Under the pieces are notes generated by a model that worked only from the letters and a program-made list of their open reading frames with translations, was not told the DNA's origin and made no database searches. The translations under genes were made by a program, and so were the position numbers. Shown here one piece after another: positions 1 to 10,121 of a stretch of 64,000 bases of DNA. The stretch covers positions 611,905 through 675,904 of the forward strand of contig JAKMXF010000244.1 in NCBI GenBank assembly GCA_024704765.1, given 5' to 3'. Position 1 is the first letter of the stretch; each line of letters starts with the position of its first letter. This stretch comes from Oopsacas minuta (Eukaryota > Porifera > Hexactinellida > Lyssacinosida > Leucopsacidae).

Positions 1-560
1 GGATGGTTTCGCTTCAAAGAGTTTTGGACTCTAAGTGATGGTGCAAAAAATTTCTTCCATCTTGTTCAACTATCTAAGGAATTACCAGAACCTGATAGAA
101 TTTTGCTCGGAGAGTACTTCAAACAAAAGGGTATTGGAGTCACCCAGAAAATATCCTTATATCTATGCTTTCAGTTAATTCCCCAGATCTTAGAAAGAGA
201 GCCGTAGAAACTATCCTGAAGTGTTGGCAAGTTGTGAATTTACGGAATTTGGACTTTCCAACCCAGCTGAGGAATTTAAAGTACCAAAAGTAAATTTCGA
301 TGCTTCAACTTATTCAAATCTATAGAATTAGATGGATTATCAATGATAGAACCACCATTAACGGTTTATTTCACAGATGTGGAGCTGCATTCAGCCATTG
401 ATGAACCATTGGTAATTCCATCCTATACTTGTCATTCCCAGAATGCAGGAAGATGGGTCAAAGAGGTTACTGAAGCATCCATATAGCGATGCGGTCATCA
501 AGGACGACATAGATACATACTTAACAGAGCCATTTCTAGAGAAAATTTACTTATTTTCAA
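1..560 (+). pseudogene. Degenerate transposon-derived coding relic
   Basis: Bases 1-207 read open in frame 1 (beginning WFRFKEFWTLSDGAKNFF) to a TAG at 208. Weak coding continues in other frames to about 530, including a block near 430-480 that reads CHSQNAGRWVKEVTEAS. That block resembles a motif (CHTQ.VER.V.LVTEAS) I recall from repeated uncharacterised proteins of invertebrate genomes thought to be of transposon origin. The 5' end is cut by the window edge. At least three frame changes or stops make it non-functional. Family assignment is from memory and tentative; no catalytic residue can be assigned. Confidence 0.4.
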
Positions 561-617
561 CGCCAAAAAGGATTACCTTATCAATTAGTTAATGTACAAT
601 CACATAATAATAACATA

Positions 618-2740
618 CGTGACCTACGTAATATAAGGCCTGACTGTTCATTGGGGCCATGGATTACTTAAAGTGCATACATTGAATATGATATGTTGAG
701 ATTAATACCATTGTTTTTGACAATATTCGTCCCAAATGGTAGATAGAAGGTAATCATATTTTGCACTACTACAACAAAAATTGTATAAATAAAGAAATAA
801 GAAATGCTAAAGAGACTGCCAACAGCAAAATTAATTATTTTGATTTGAATTTGGTGTATTTACGAGAGTTATGCGAGCTTTCAGTTAATGTCCTTTTCAA
901 CGAATTCATGTTCTTCACTTTGTTAACTAGGATACAGTTGGTTGCTGAAAAAATAATCTTCTTTAAGATATTCCATCCTATTGTGTCACAAGTAGGGCAT
1001 TTGTTTCTCCAAAACTGAGTTTCATTACTCTCGATTACATTTAATGTTAAGGAAACTAAGATCTTCCGAGATGGACTTGTTATAAAGAGATTGAAGAGAC
1101 TAGAATCCATTTCGATCCTGGAGTAGACCTTCCACAAAATTACAACTGCTTCAAGTACTGGAGCTGAAGGCCACTTAAGGCCTCCTGTCAATCGAACATA
1201 TTAAACCATAGATGGGATCAGTTATATCTAATTCGAGAGTATCTTCCTTAACAAGACTTGACAAACACTGAGAGCAAATACTGCTCACTTCTTCCGTATC
1301 TCTTACGCCAGAAGAGTGAGTAATACCTCGCTTAGAATAGAAAGCACTTTTGAAGATGGAATGAACACAATAACCGGCAATAAAGGCTAAAGATTGAATG
1401 AGAGAAGCATCGAGTATGATTGGTGTCTCCTCTTCATTGAACACTCTGTTATAGGGGTCCAAATCGACTATATTGTCATCGCTAGATTCTTCGGAGATTG
1501 AAAATGACTTTAAAATTCTTTTAATGAGATTCAGCTCTCACCCGGAGTACTAGAGGAGAACAACTTCAGAATTGCAGAAGTCTTAGTCACTCACTTTGCA
1601 AAACTTGGCAAAATGTAACATTGTAATGTCTTCGATTTTAGGAATTAGTGTATTCTCAAGCTGGCACAGTAGAAATTTTAACTGGGGTAACAATTCTGAA
1701 TATTTCTCTAGCATATCGTTCGAAGTTCCTATCTTCTAAATCGTACTTTCAATGCTAGAAGTAGCTTGGCGAATACAGTTTCAACAGGGTCCTTAGTGTA
1801 TACAGAACCTCACTGATGATGGTATCGATTTCTCGAATATCACTAAGATTGTGTATTGTGAGAGGAATTTGAATGTTTTGATTGAAGTCTGTAGGTGTTA
1901 AGGAGTCATTAATTGAAACATATGCTGGTATATATATATGTTTGTCTTTTGACAGCTTTAGCAAGTTGATAGACGTGTCATCTGAAAACCATTTAACCCA
2001 AGAAGAAGGTAGTTCAAATTCTTCGGGTTTACATTTAAGCTCTCCTAATGATTTGACACCGAACTTACTATCCTCAGCTTTATGAAAATCAAGGCTCTGT
2101 TCTAAGGCTTGAAAGAACAATTTATTCTCGATCTTCCCACGATCTAAACGTTCAGGCTTCGGGGATGGTGAGCTAAGATACTTGGGACAACTGGGAAGAA
2201 GACAAGGTATAGCGTTCTTATGTAGAATTGGTCGCCGAGAATTTTTTTGTAATGAGCCATCAGATTGAGGATATCCATTTCAGTGATGACATCTTCAGTA
2301 CGAAAGTGATTAGAACAAACAAATACGTTTTTTAGATCTTCAATATCCTCCCTGTGCAGAGCGCGCGTAGCCATTTTTCTCTAAGTTCAGAGTTTGGGGA
2401 TAATCTGAATACTGGTGTATATGGCCCCCCCCCCCCGAATAATTACTCCGGCATCCAGGTGCAGAGCAAGTGTTAGGCATCAAGGCTAATCAGTGATGAA
2501 ACAGAATTGCAGATTAAGATAAAATTGTAAAATCCTAAATAACGAAAGGCTTGGGAACATAATCTCGGGCTAATTATATATATACCTATATAGGAGAAGT
2601 GATTAAAACAGAATTTCAACAATTCAGATAATGTCAATTTTGCATGTTACAATTATGGGTGAATTACAAAATGCACTTTAAGTAATCCATGGTAGGTAAT
2701 TTTATGCACAATAGTCAGGCTTTATATCACGTAGGTCACG
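618..2740 (-). mobile_element. P-like (THAP) DNA transposon, decayed, with TIRs
   Basis: The left terminus (618-678, begins CGTGACCTACGTAATATAAG) matches the reverse complement of the right terminus (2671-2740, ends ATCACGTAGGTCACG) over about 65 bases with one ~10-base indel. Both arms end inward at ATGGATTACTTAAAGTGCAT. Between them lie minus-strand relics of a THAP-type transposase. The hexamer AACATA sits just outside each end (612-617 and 2742-2747), but a clean 8-bp duplication typical of P elements is not visible. At 2.1 kb the copy is shorter than an autonomous P-like element, so it is probably internally deleted. Confidence 0.65.
835..2374 (-). pseudogene. THAP/P-element-like transposase relic
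   Basis: Minus-strand pieces in changing frames follow the order of a THAP9/P-like transposase. At 2374-2144 is the end of a THAP zinc finger, with VFVCSNHF supplying the Cys-x-x-His pair. At 2120-1755 is part of the central region. At 1462-1175 is the C-terminal IAGYCVHSIFK motif (family form AGYVxxK). At 1191-835 are GGLKWPSAPVLEAV and a CPTC pair. The Cys pair of the THAP finger and most of the catalytic core are missing or unreadable, and frameshifts separate every piece. It lies inside the inverted repeats at 618-2740, so it is that element's own gene. Confidence 0.6.
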
Positions 2741-4311
2741 CAACATAGAAATCCTTGTAAAATACAATCAAGAACATTAAATTGTTATTTATTGTGGAAT
2801 ACAGAACGCAGATTCAATGGGAAGATATTAGGAATCGAGGATAAAGTAAAAGTATGTCATAAACCGGACAAATAAGGCCCTTTTTCCATTGTGCCAACCT
2901 AAATGAATTTGTTACATGGTGTAAATGATCAAAATGTTAGGTTGTTTATATATATTTGGGTAAATGACATCCAACCACACCCCAAATTACCCGAGCCGAA
3001 AGAAATTGAGTGGAATAGTATTTTTCACAACATCCTAATGCACATATTCTTATAGTGATACTTGTTCTCATTATCAAGTATTTGAACTATGAACACAATA
3101 TGATTGTTTGCAAGTTTGTGAAGCAAACATTATAGAAGACATAATTTATTATTTCCCAATTACTAACGATATCTATCTATCGACAGATGATACTTTTCAC
3201 AACTTCCAATTAAATAATGTTAGGTGGTTATGTTGTTCTTGTCCTTCAAAGTGCAGGCAACACTTAAGACACTAGTAAATTTTCGAATATTCTCGAAAAA
3301 GCTGGATCAAATACACAAAAAAGCTTGAATATACACAATATCAACAAAGACCGATACCATTCAATTTTGATGAAAGCCAAATAGCAATTTACAACCACAA
3401 GCTCTGCCATGGCATCAATTTATCTTTAATTTGTATCCTGAAAAGAATTATGTGACTATAGCTACAAATTCAATGAAGAAGAGAAGTTTAAACTAGAGAA
3501 GGTTAGAATAATTATCTATTTAGAAAATGAGAGAAACGAATTCAAAAATTATAAGGGTTTATATTTATAATCAATGAACCACTCGCTCGGTCATTTCGCG
3601 ACGATTTACTCAACCGCACTGGTTCTGGGTATGCAATTTTATTTAGTATGGTCGGTTATCCTAGGTATTTAGGCGTTGAAAACAAGTCATTACAATTATA
3701 AAGGAATTTCAATATATATATTTACTGTACCGACTATACTATTGTATGGTGCTCCGGTATTAAAATGGGTGTTCTCCTAGACTGTCTACAAACTCCAATA
3801 GAATTATTAAAAATTCTAGGCCTGATAGCCTTTCCAACATTATAGGAAATTTTATTAATTAATTGTAATATAGAAAAGACAACTGGTCTACAAGTATAGG
3901 CTACATATAAGATTGTTCATATGATTGCAATTAACTCGTCCCCAATTACCCCCTTGCTAAATTTGCCTGTGCTTGGTGACTTAATATTTCAAATTATATT
4001 GTACGTATATAGTTTACAGTGCAAGATGTAGTGGACCCTGCAATTGCCTGGCAGTCTTAGAATGTCAGAACAGTTTACTTTTAAACATCAACAACAAATA
4101 CTTTGTTCATTACAGTTTGATATATGATTATAGCGAGTTGATGACCATGAATAGAAATACTTTGTAAGGTTACTTGAGGTATGTGTTTTGTTTAAAATCT
4201 TATTCTTGAGATATTAGCATACCTATATACTTACTACCTAACTCTTCGTTTTACTCTTTAGAGACAAGAACAGGAAGCTTATCAGAATAGATAGAGCAAT
4301 ACATTCTATTA
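2741..4311. other. Non-coding AT-rich stretch, nothing recognised
   Basis: No open frame of note, no RNA gene and no clear repeat end was found on either strand. Confidence 0.5.
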
Positions 4312-4788
4312 CAGTGCTAGCCGCTTAATCGGGATAGCTCGGGAGTCAATGATTTGTCCCGATTAACCGATTATGATGTATTTAGGTATTCAAAAATAGT
4401 TTCATAGTCTCAGATCATAACCAGAAATATATTATTACACTACTATTAAATCCTGATTATATGCAGTGAGCAAGGTTTAAAATATTAGTTTGTAAATTGC
4501 AATTGTATCGGTGTTGTATTGTTATGGTTGTAGAAAATTACCATTCCTAGTTTTAAAACCAAACCATATTACAATGATTCTGAATATATATACAATCGTT
4601 TAATTAGGATGAAATCCCAATTAAGCGAATACAATGTTCATATTCGGTTAATCGGGATAAAAATCCAGATTAACCGATTCGATATCCCCATAATCCGATG
4701 ATTTTCTATGTAAAATCTGTCCCCAAATCATTGTCCCGTTTAAGTGGATATCCCAATTATCCGAGTCCCGATTAAGCTGCTTCCACTG
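4312..4788. mobile_element. Tigger/pogo-type MITE
   Basis: The left end CAGTGCTAGCCGCTTAATCG and the reverse complement of the right end CAGTGGAAGCAGCTTAATCG match almost throughout. TA flanks both sides (4310-4311 and 4789-4790), the target duplication of the Tc1/mariner/pogo superfamily. The motif TTAATCGGGA recurs several times inside, as in sub-terminal repeats of Tigger elements. There is no coding capacity over the 477 bp, so it is non-autonomous. Confidence 0.75.
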
Positions 4789-4899
4789 TATCACATTGCC
4801 TATCAGGCATGGAACACCTATCTAAGAACAGTAGAAATTATGAATCAATCTACATATGTCTAAAGTGTAACGATCATCCCGATGTGATAATTTTAGACG

Positions 4900-4987
4900 T
4901 GTTGCGTGAGATTTTAACTCATTAGTATTAACGGACCAGGGATAGTCTTTCACCGTGAGATTTTAACTCATCTATATTAATGCTTCA
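4900..4987 (+). repeat. Left TIR of the Ginger element
   Basis: This 88-bp terminal inverted repeat pairs with 10034-10121. It contains the motif GTGAGATTTTAACTCAT twice (4905-4921 and ~4957-4973), and a third degenerate copy (ATGAAATTTTAACTCTT) follows just inside, near 5004-5020. The motif is itself a GAG-N7-CTC half-palindrome. Repeated sub-terminal motifs of this kind are usually transposase-binding sites; that role is inferred. Confidence 0.85.
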
Positions 4988-5200
4988 TCGATCTTGTTCT
5001 AGTATGAAATTTTAACTCTTACTTATCCGTTGCATTTTCTTACTCCTATTGTAAATAATATGGTTATCTACGTACATACATTTTCCATTGGTTTACGTAG
5101 GTTTATACGATTGGTGGTCTTACTACTTTTTCTTCCAAAGAAATTGTTAGAAAACCCTGTTTCGGGCATTTCATATAGAATCCGTTCTCCAAGCTAAAAG

Positions 5201-8200
5201 ATGTTAGCAGCCGAATACGAAGACATTAGAATCTTTTTTACACAAGATCTGTATCCCACAGCTGTCTTTCAATCTAAGATTACATGTCATGCCAAAAAGA
5301 ACTTTCGTGTGAAGGCTTCACAATATGTAATCGGAGAGAAAACAAACTTTTCAAGGTATTTAACAGAACATTCTAGAACACAATGACCTTGTTCAGTATT
5401 TTATCGTATGTTAACTTTCCAAAGATCTACTTATTCCATTATTTAAACCAGACACATAATTACTGAATGATAAGGGTTGAATTTTCGGCACATGGCTAAA
5501 ATTGTGAGGGGAGCCAGTTTTGCAGCTCTGCTCTAAATATCAATGTGCTTATAGTGAGATAACTAATATTTTTTAATTATTCTACAATATCTTTTAACGT
5601 GTCATTAGGTGATCAATAGTGGAAGTAATTCGCGCTCATTAGAGGTTGTCTGCTTAGTCCAAGTCTCAGATAATATCAGACGCTACCATGACAGTGCTGC
5701 ATATCCTGGAATCAACACTACAATCAAGTCTATCAAACATGAATATTTCTGGCCAGGGATGAGCAAAGATTTTAGAAATTATGTAAGTTTTATTAATATT
5801 TACAATTGAAATGCCATCCAATTCCAAGTGATCCAACTGAATTGATACCAATGTATTATCTTTCTAGAGTTATTGACTGTCATAAATTGCTCGCTCTAAC
5901 CCCGTTACAATATTGTATCAACATAATATCCGTTAGATATGCCAGCGTGGTTTTTCCTTTTAATGAATTAGGAATAAAACTGTACAGATCCCAGTTTCCT
6001 CGAGTTTTGTGGTGAAAGTGCTGGATATAGTTGCATCTGTTATCACGAACCGAACCTCAAGGGAAAATCTGTTTGAGTTAGCGTCAACTGCACATCGAAA
6101 TAGTATATTATATATCCAAGTCTTATTCTTTCAAAAGCAACGGACCTGCCCCACTAGTTGTGGCGCTGATGTCATAGGTGTGATCTGTATATTACTTATA
6201 TTTTGCAAATACGTATGATATCCCAGACACTGTTTCTGGGTAATTCTTAGTCAAAACAAAATCAATTAATAGTTGTTTTGAAATAAAATAAGAATTGCCA
6301 TGACTTTCTGGACCCACCAAGCAGAATTAAAATTATTATATTACTCTTGAAAGGTTTTGAACTTAGATCTTGTAATGATTATTTTTGCTTAATCATTATG
6401 CAAGATTTCAAAAATCTGTGGTATGCAAACTTGTACATCACATCATTCATGTGTTTGTAGATTACGTAATACCTCTTTCTCCTTAGGTCCAATCTTGTCG
6501 TAATTGTCAATTGACTGGTGCACTACCACCTCAGCCTCAAAGGAAACTTCAACCAATTCCTCCACCTGACCAACCCTGGAATCACATCGGTATTGATCTG
6601 GTCTGTGATTTGCAGGAGAATACTGAAGGATATAAACATATTTTGGTCACAACTTGTTATTTGTCCAAATTCTGTCCAGTTCGCCCATTGAAAACCAAGA
6701 CCAGTAGAGAGGTCTTGACTCAGCTGGAGAACATATATTTTACTCTAGGAGTGCCTCAGATAATTCAACATGATCAAAGACGTGAGTTTGTCAGCAAGGT
6801 GTGTTACCTTTTTAATTAAAATTATCCTATATGTATGATATTAACTAAATTGGATGAGACTGGTCACGTTCCGTTGCTTAGAGAGGTTAATTTAATTATA
6901 AATTAATATACAGTGGAACCTACAGATAATCCGACATGGAAATAGTGTCTGATTTATATAGATATTCAACTATAGCTATTATTGTACTAAAATAACTGAT
7001 TTTCAAACCTAAATTTAGGAGTTTCAGGATTTTCACCACAAACTAAAAGTTCACAACCGTAAGACAACTGCTTACCACCCACAGAGTAACGGGCTTGTCG
7101 AAGTGCACAATAAAATCATCAAAACGTTAGTAGTATATAGAATACTAAAATCAACCAGTCATAATTGTTTTATTGCTTTGCCTACTTTAGCAAACTCCAC
7201 AAAATGCTAGTAGAAACAAGTGCAGAGTGTCCAAGCAAATTACAAGCTGCTGTTCTAGCTGCTAACACCTGCTGGAAGAAATCAACAGACTACTCACCAT
7301 TCTATCTGATGTACGGGAGAGAAGCTAATTTCAGTCTTCTACTCGACCATTCTAACATGTTTCATTTTGAGGAAGAGGAGGAAGAACTGAACAATCTACA
7401 ACTGCAAACTTCTAGCGATGAAAAAGATGATGATACATTCTCTCCAGAACTTGAATATTCTGATGGTTGGATAGAGTCTTTGATGGAAGCTCGTTCAAAA
7501 TCCAAATTACATGCCCAAGAAAATATTCACAAGGAACAACAAATACAAAAATACCAATTCGATGATAAGGTTAAAAAGAACTGGTAATCAATCATGTAGC
7601 TATTAACTTTTGATAATCAATTATGTAATCACATTTCCCAGTACGAGCATAAAGCAAGGAGATCAGATACTCGTTCGTAACATGCAAAAAGCAAAGAAAA
7701 TGCCTGGAACCAAGAAAGGAGGCAAATACATTGGTCCCATGACAATAGCTAAAGTGACAGAGAGTTATGCATTGGTTTTCAAGGAAGGTAGTGATTTCAA
7801 TTTAGCAAGTATCCATTACACTTGACACGACAATATGTTCCGCGATCAGAAGCCAAATCGCCTAAACGTGAATGCACGGATATACCTACAGATGTGGTGA
7901 CTAAGAAATTCAAGGTATGTACATAATCATTTCATTGCCCAAAGCCTTTACTTTAGCACGTTTCATTTGCTTATATAGAAAAGTGAAAAGGAAGTAACTA
8001 TGCTTCCTGGTAATTGGAAATTTGGCATCTCAAAGGAATCGCTCCTCAACGAACTAGAAAATTTCAAGGTATTCGTTCGCTTTCATTGTTGTCTACATTA
8101 TCTATGACCAAATTAAATTTCTCAATTATCTCTTATTTTCGAAATAACGTACACTTATACACTATTCTTTTAGTTAGCATATACCGATCACAAGAATCGT

Positions 8201-8690
8201 GGAGTATATCTCTCGAAATTTCACGAGACATTGCAGAAGTCACGTAATGTAAAAGACTTCTGCATCCCTCTTGTGATCGCGTATCAGGTATTAAAAGATT
8301 GCAGCCCCGAAACAATGGTTAGTGCAACTTTATATTTTAACTTTCAAATTCACATAGGTCTGTTTCTTATTTTTTCGTAACTAATCCTAGCTAAATGATA
8401 TTGATTATATGAATATTCGAGTTTGTTCTGTTTATAGAGAAGAGAGATTACTTACAGCCTGATGGAGTTCTCTAAACACATCTATCCAGACATGGGGCCT
8501 ACACAAGCCTGGGACTACGTTGATAAAGTGTTATATGCACTGGTAATGTTTTTGTGTCACTTATATGAATAGTTAAAGTTATCTAATGTTGCTACCAGCT
8601 ATGCTAATTTAGGCAATCGATTTCATAGAAAAGAATTTATTCAACCTAAGAGTAGATGAACTTCACACCTCGATATTCACCACCTAGAGT
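5201..8690 (+). pseudogene. Ginger transposase (integrase-like), multi-exon, decayed
   Basis: Exons with GT/AG ends are legible: 5201-5355, 5620-5782, 6487-6798, 7019-7125, 7191-7583, 7642-7914, 7979-8068, 8174-8317, 8438-8542 and ~8614-8688. Exon 1 carries the N-terminal KKNFRVKASQYVI region. Exon 2 plus the start of exon 3 give the zinc-binding domain (YHDSAAYPGINTT, then CRNC); its second His is replaced by Tyr. The DDE core runs HIGIDLV (first Asp), IIQHDQRREF (second Asp) and HPQSNGLVE (Glu). KYIGPMTIAKV is a GPY/F-like module with Met for Tyr. A frameshift occurs near 7822 and a TAG at 8686-8688. Splicing is clean up to the first frameshift, so decay is fairly recent. Confidence 0.75.
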
Positions 8691-8791
8691 CTGATAACCC
8701 CATCATTACCCCCATTAAGACTGAGTGGCAGAAAGAGAAGTGCAATCTGTTAGAAATTCAATTCCAACAACCAACTGACTAACATTCTACT

Positions 8792-9290
8792 ATGGCAGGG
8801 CGTAGAGTGGGAGATTATGAGTCGTGGGAGTGCACCAGTATTGAACGTGATGGCAACTGTCTCTTTAGATGTCTGTCTAAACTCATTTCAGGAAGTCAAG
8901 AGTATCATGCCAAGATCCGGGGTGAGTGATGGGAAGGATGTTAATAATTGGTACTTCAATGAGGTTCTGGCTACTACTCCCTCTCACCATATTAACAGTA
9001 CTTCCATGAGCAGCAATGGCAGCTGGGCTACTGATGCTGAATTAATTGCAGCCTCTGCACTACTCGAGGCTGATATCTATGTTGCCAACAAAATTTATCG
9101 AACGGAGGGAAGCTTAGATACTGAAATCCGGTGGTCACGTTTAAGAGCTTCTAACAACTACACCAACAACCCTACTCTATACATTGCAAACTATTCTGAC
9201 CATTATGAGCCAGTCTACTGTATGTTTAATAGTAAAAATCCGACTTTCTCCTTCAGCGATAAAACTCTTATTGGAATCACTGATTCATAA
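8792..9290 (+). pseudogene. OTU-family cysteine protease domain of the Ginger element
   Basis: From ATG 8792 the frame reads through WECTSIERDGNCLFRCLSK, where DGNC supplies the OTU catalytic Asp and Cys, then ISGSQEYHAKIR. A frame change near 8920 moves the rest into another frame, which contains WATDAELIAASALLEADIYV and ends with LYIANYSDHYEPVY, where DHYEPV holds the catalytic His. All three catalytic positions are present, but they are split across two frames, so no complete protease can be made. OTU enzymes cleave ubiquitin-like proteins; a C-terminal OTU domain is known for Ginger1 transposases. It may have been the last exon of the transposase or a separate product; the stop at 8686-8688 prevents a decision. 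Confidence 0.75.
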
Positions 9291-9530
9291 GCATTAACCT
9301 CTACTGTGTTTTCGAAAGCGCTCAAAGGTAAGGTACCTCGAACCTTGTGGGGACCTCTGCTCGAGGTTATTCAGGCAACGCAATCCCTATCATGGTGAGC
9401 CCAGATAATGGAAACGTGACCTGCAACGGCACATCTCTAGTGGCGAAAACAAGAAGTAATACCACTTAAATACGCCAATTCAACTAACTCAAGTGTATTG
9501 CGAGAAAGGCAACGCAACTGACGAGTCCAA
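9270..9530 (+). repeat. Post-OTU segment of the Ginger element, second copy elsewhere
   Basis: This stretch (for example AACCTTGTGGGGACCTCTGC near 9339) recurs in inverted orientation at about 37345-37570 with moderate divergence. It follows the OTU stop codon. Neither copy gives a long frame, so it is probably the 3' non-coding part of the transposon or an eroded C-terminal extension. Confidence 0.6.
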
Positions 9531-10033
9531 GCCGGGGCGAAACACTTGTTCACCTGTCTATCCTGTGTTCTTGCTGTTGGAATTCCAAATGATGTATGGG
9601 AAAACAATAAGAAGGTCCGAAAACGTCTAATTGGTAAATGGTTAATATGATACCATTCTTATGGCAACCCCGATGTCCTGGTCTGTGTCATGCCAAAACA
9701 GTAAAGTTCAATATAAGCCTATCCGACGAAACTCACCCAAGTTACCGATCAAAGTACACCACACAAGTATGCAAACTCTCACCGGGTTGTGCCACAAGCA
9801 TATCCGAACCAAGTATACTAGACCAAAGTACCCTGACTCAAATATGACAGTCTCGCCAATATATATACCATATACACCAGGAAGATGAGGATGACTCATT
9901 CAAAGATATTGCATTTGATCATATTAAATACTTCATTTGATATATAATTATTGTAATATATTAAATGTACATAAAAATTGTTAAAATTGACTTCGTTTTG
10001 TTTTAGAATATTTGATGATTTTCAGTACTCTAC

Positions 10034-10121
10034 TGATGCATTAATATAGATGAGTTAAAATCTCACGGTGAAAGACTATCCCTGGTCCAATAATAGTAAT
10101 GAGTTAAAATCTCACGCAACA
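10034..10121 (-). repeat. Right TIR of the Ginger element
   Basis: Reverse complement of the left TIR with a handful of substitutions. It carries two copies of ATGAGTTAAAATCTCAC (from about 10048 and 10100) and ends CTCACGCAACA immediately before the GACG target duplication. Confidence 0.85.

Larger units (their letters stand above)
4900..10121 (+). mobile_element. Ginger1-type DNA transposon, complete ends
   Basis: The element starts TGTTGCGTGAGATTTTAACT and ends with its complement. The same four bases GACG stand immediately outside both ends (4896-4899 and 10122-10125), a 4-bp target duplication. TIRs are about 88 bp. The interior encodes an integrase-like transposase (zinc-binding H2C2-type region, DDE core, GPY/F-like module) followed by an OTU-type cysteine protease. 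This is the published architecture of Ginger1 cut-and-paste transposons, which are related to Gypsy integrases but lack reverse transcriptase and LTRs. Published Ginger1 duplications are CCGG/CCGT-like, so GACG is a variant. The coding part carries several lesions, making this copy non-autonomous. Confidence 0.85.

Noticed and set aside
6911-6940. Tigger-like terminus CAGTGGAACCTACAGATAAT inside a Ginger intron
   Set aside because: No matching opposite end was found within the element, so a MITE cannot be supported.
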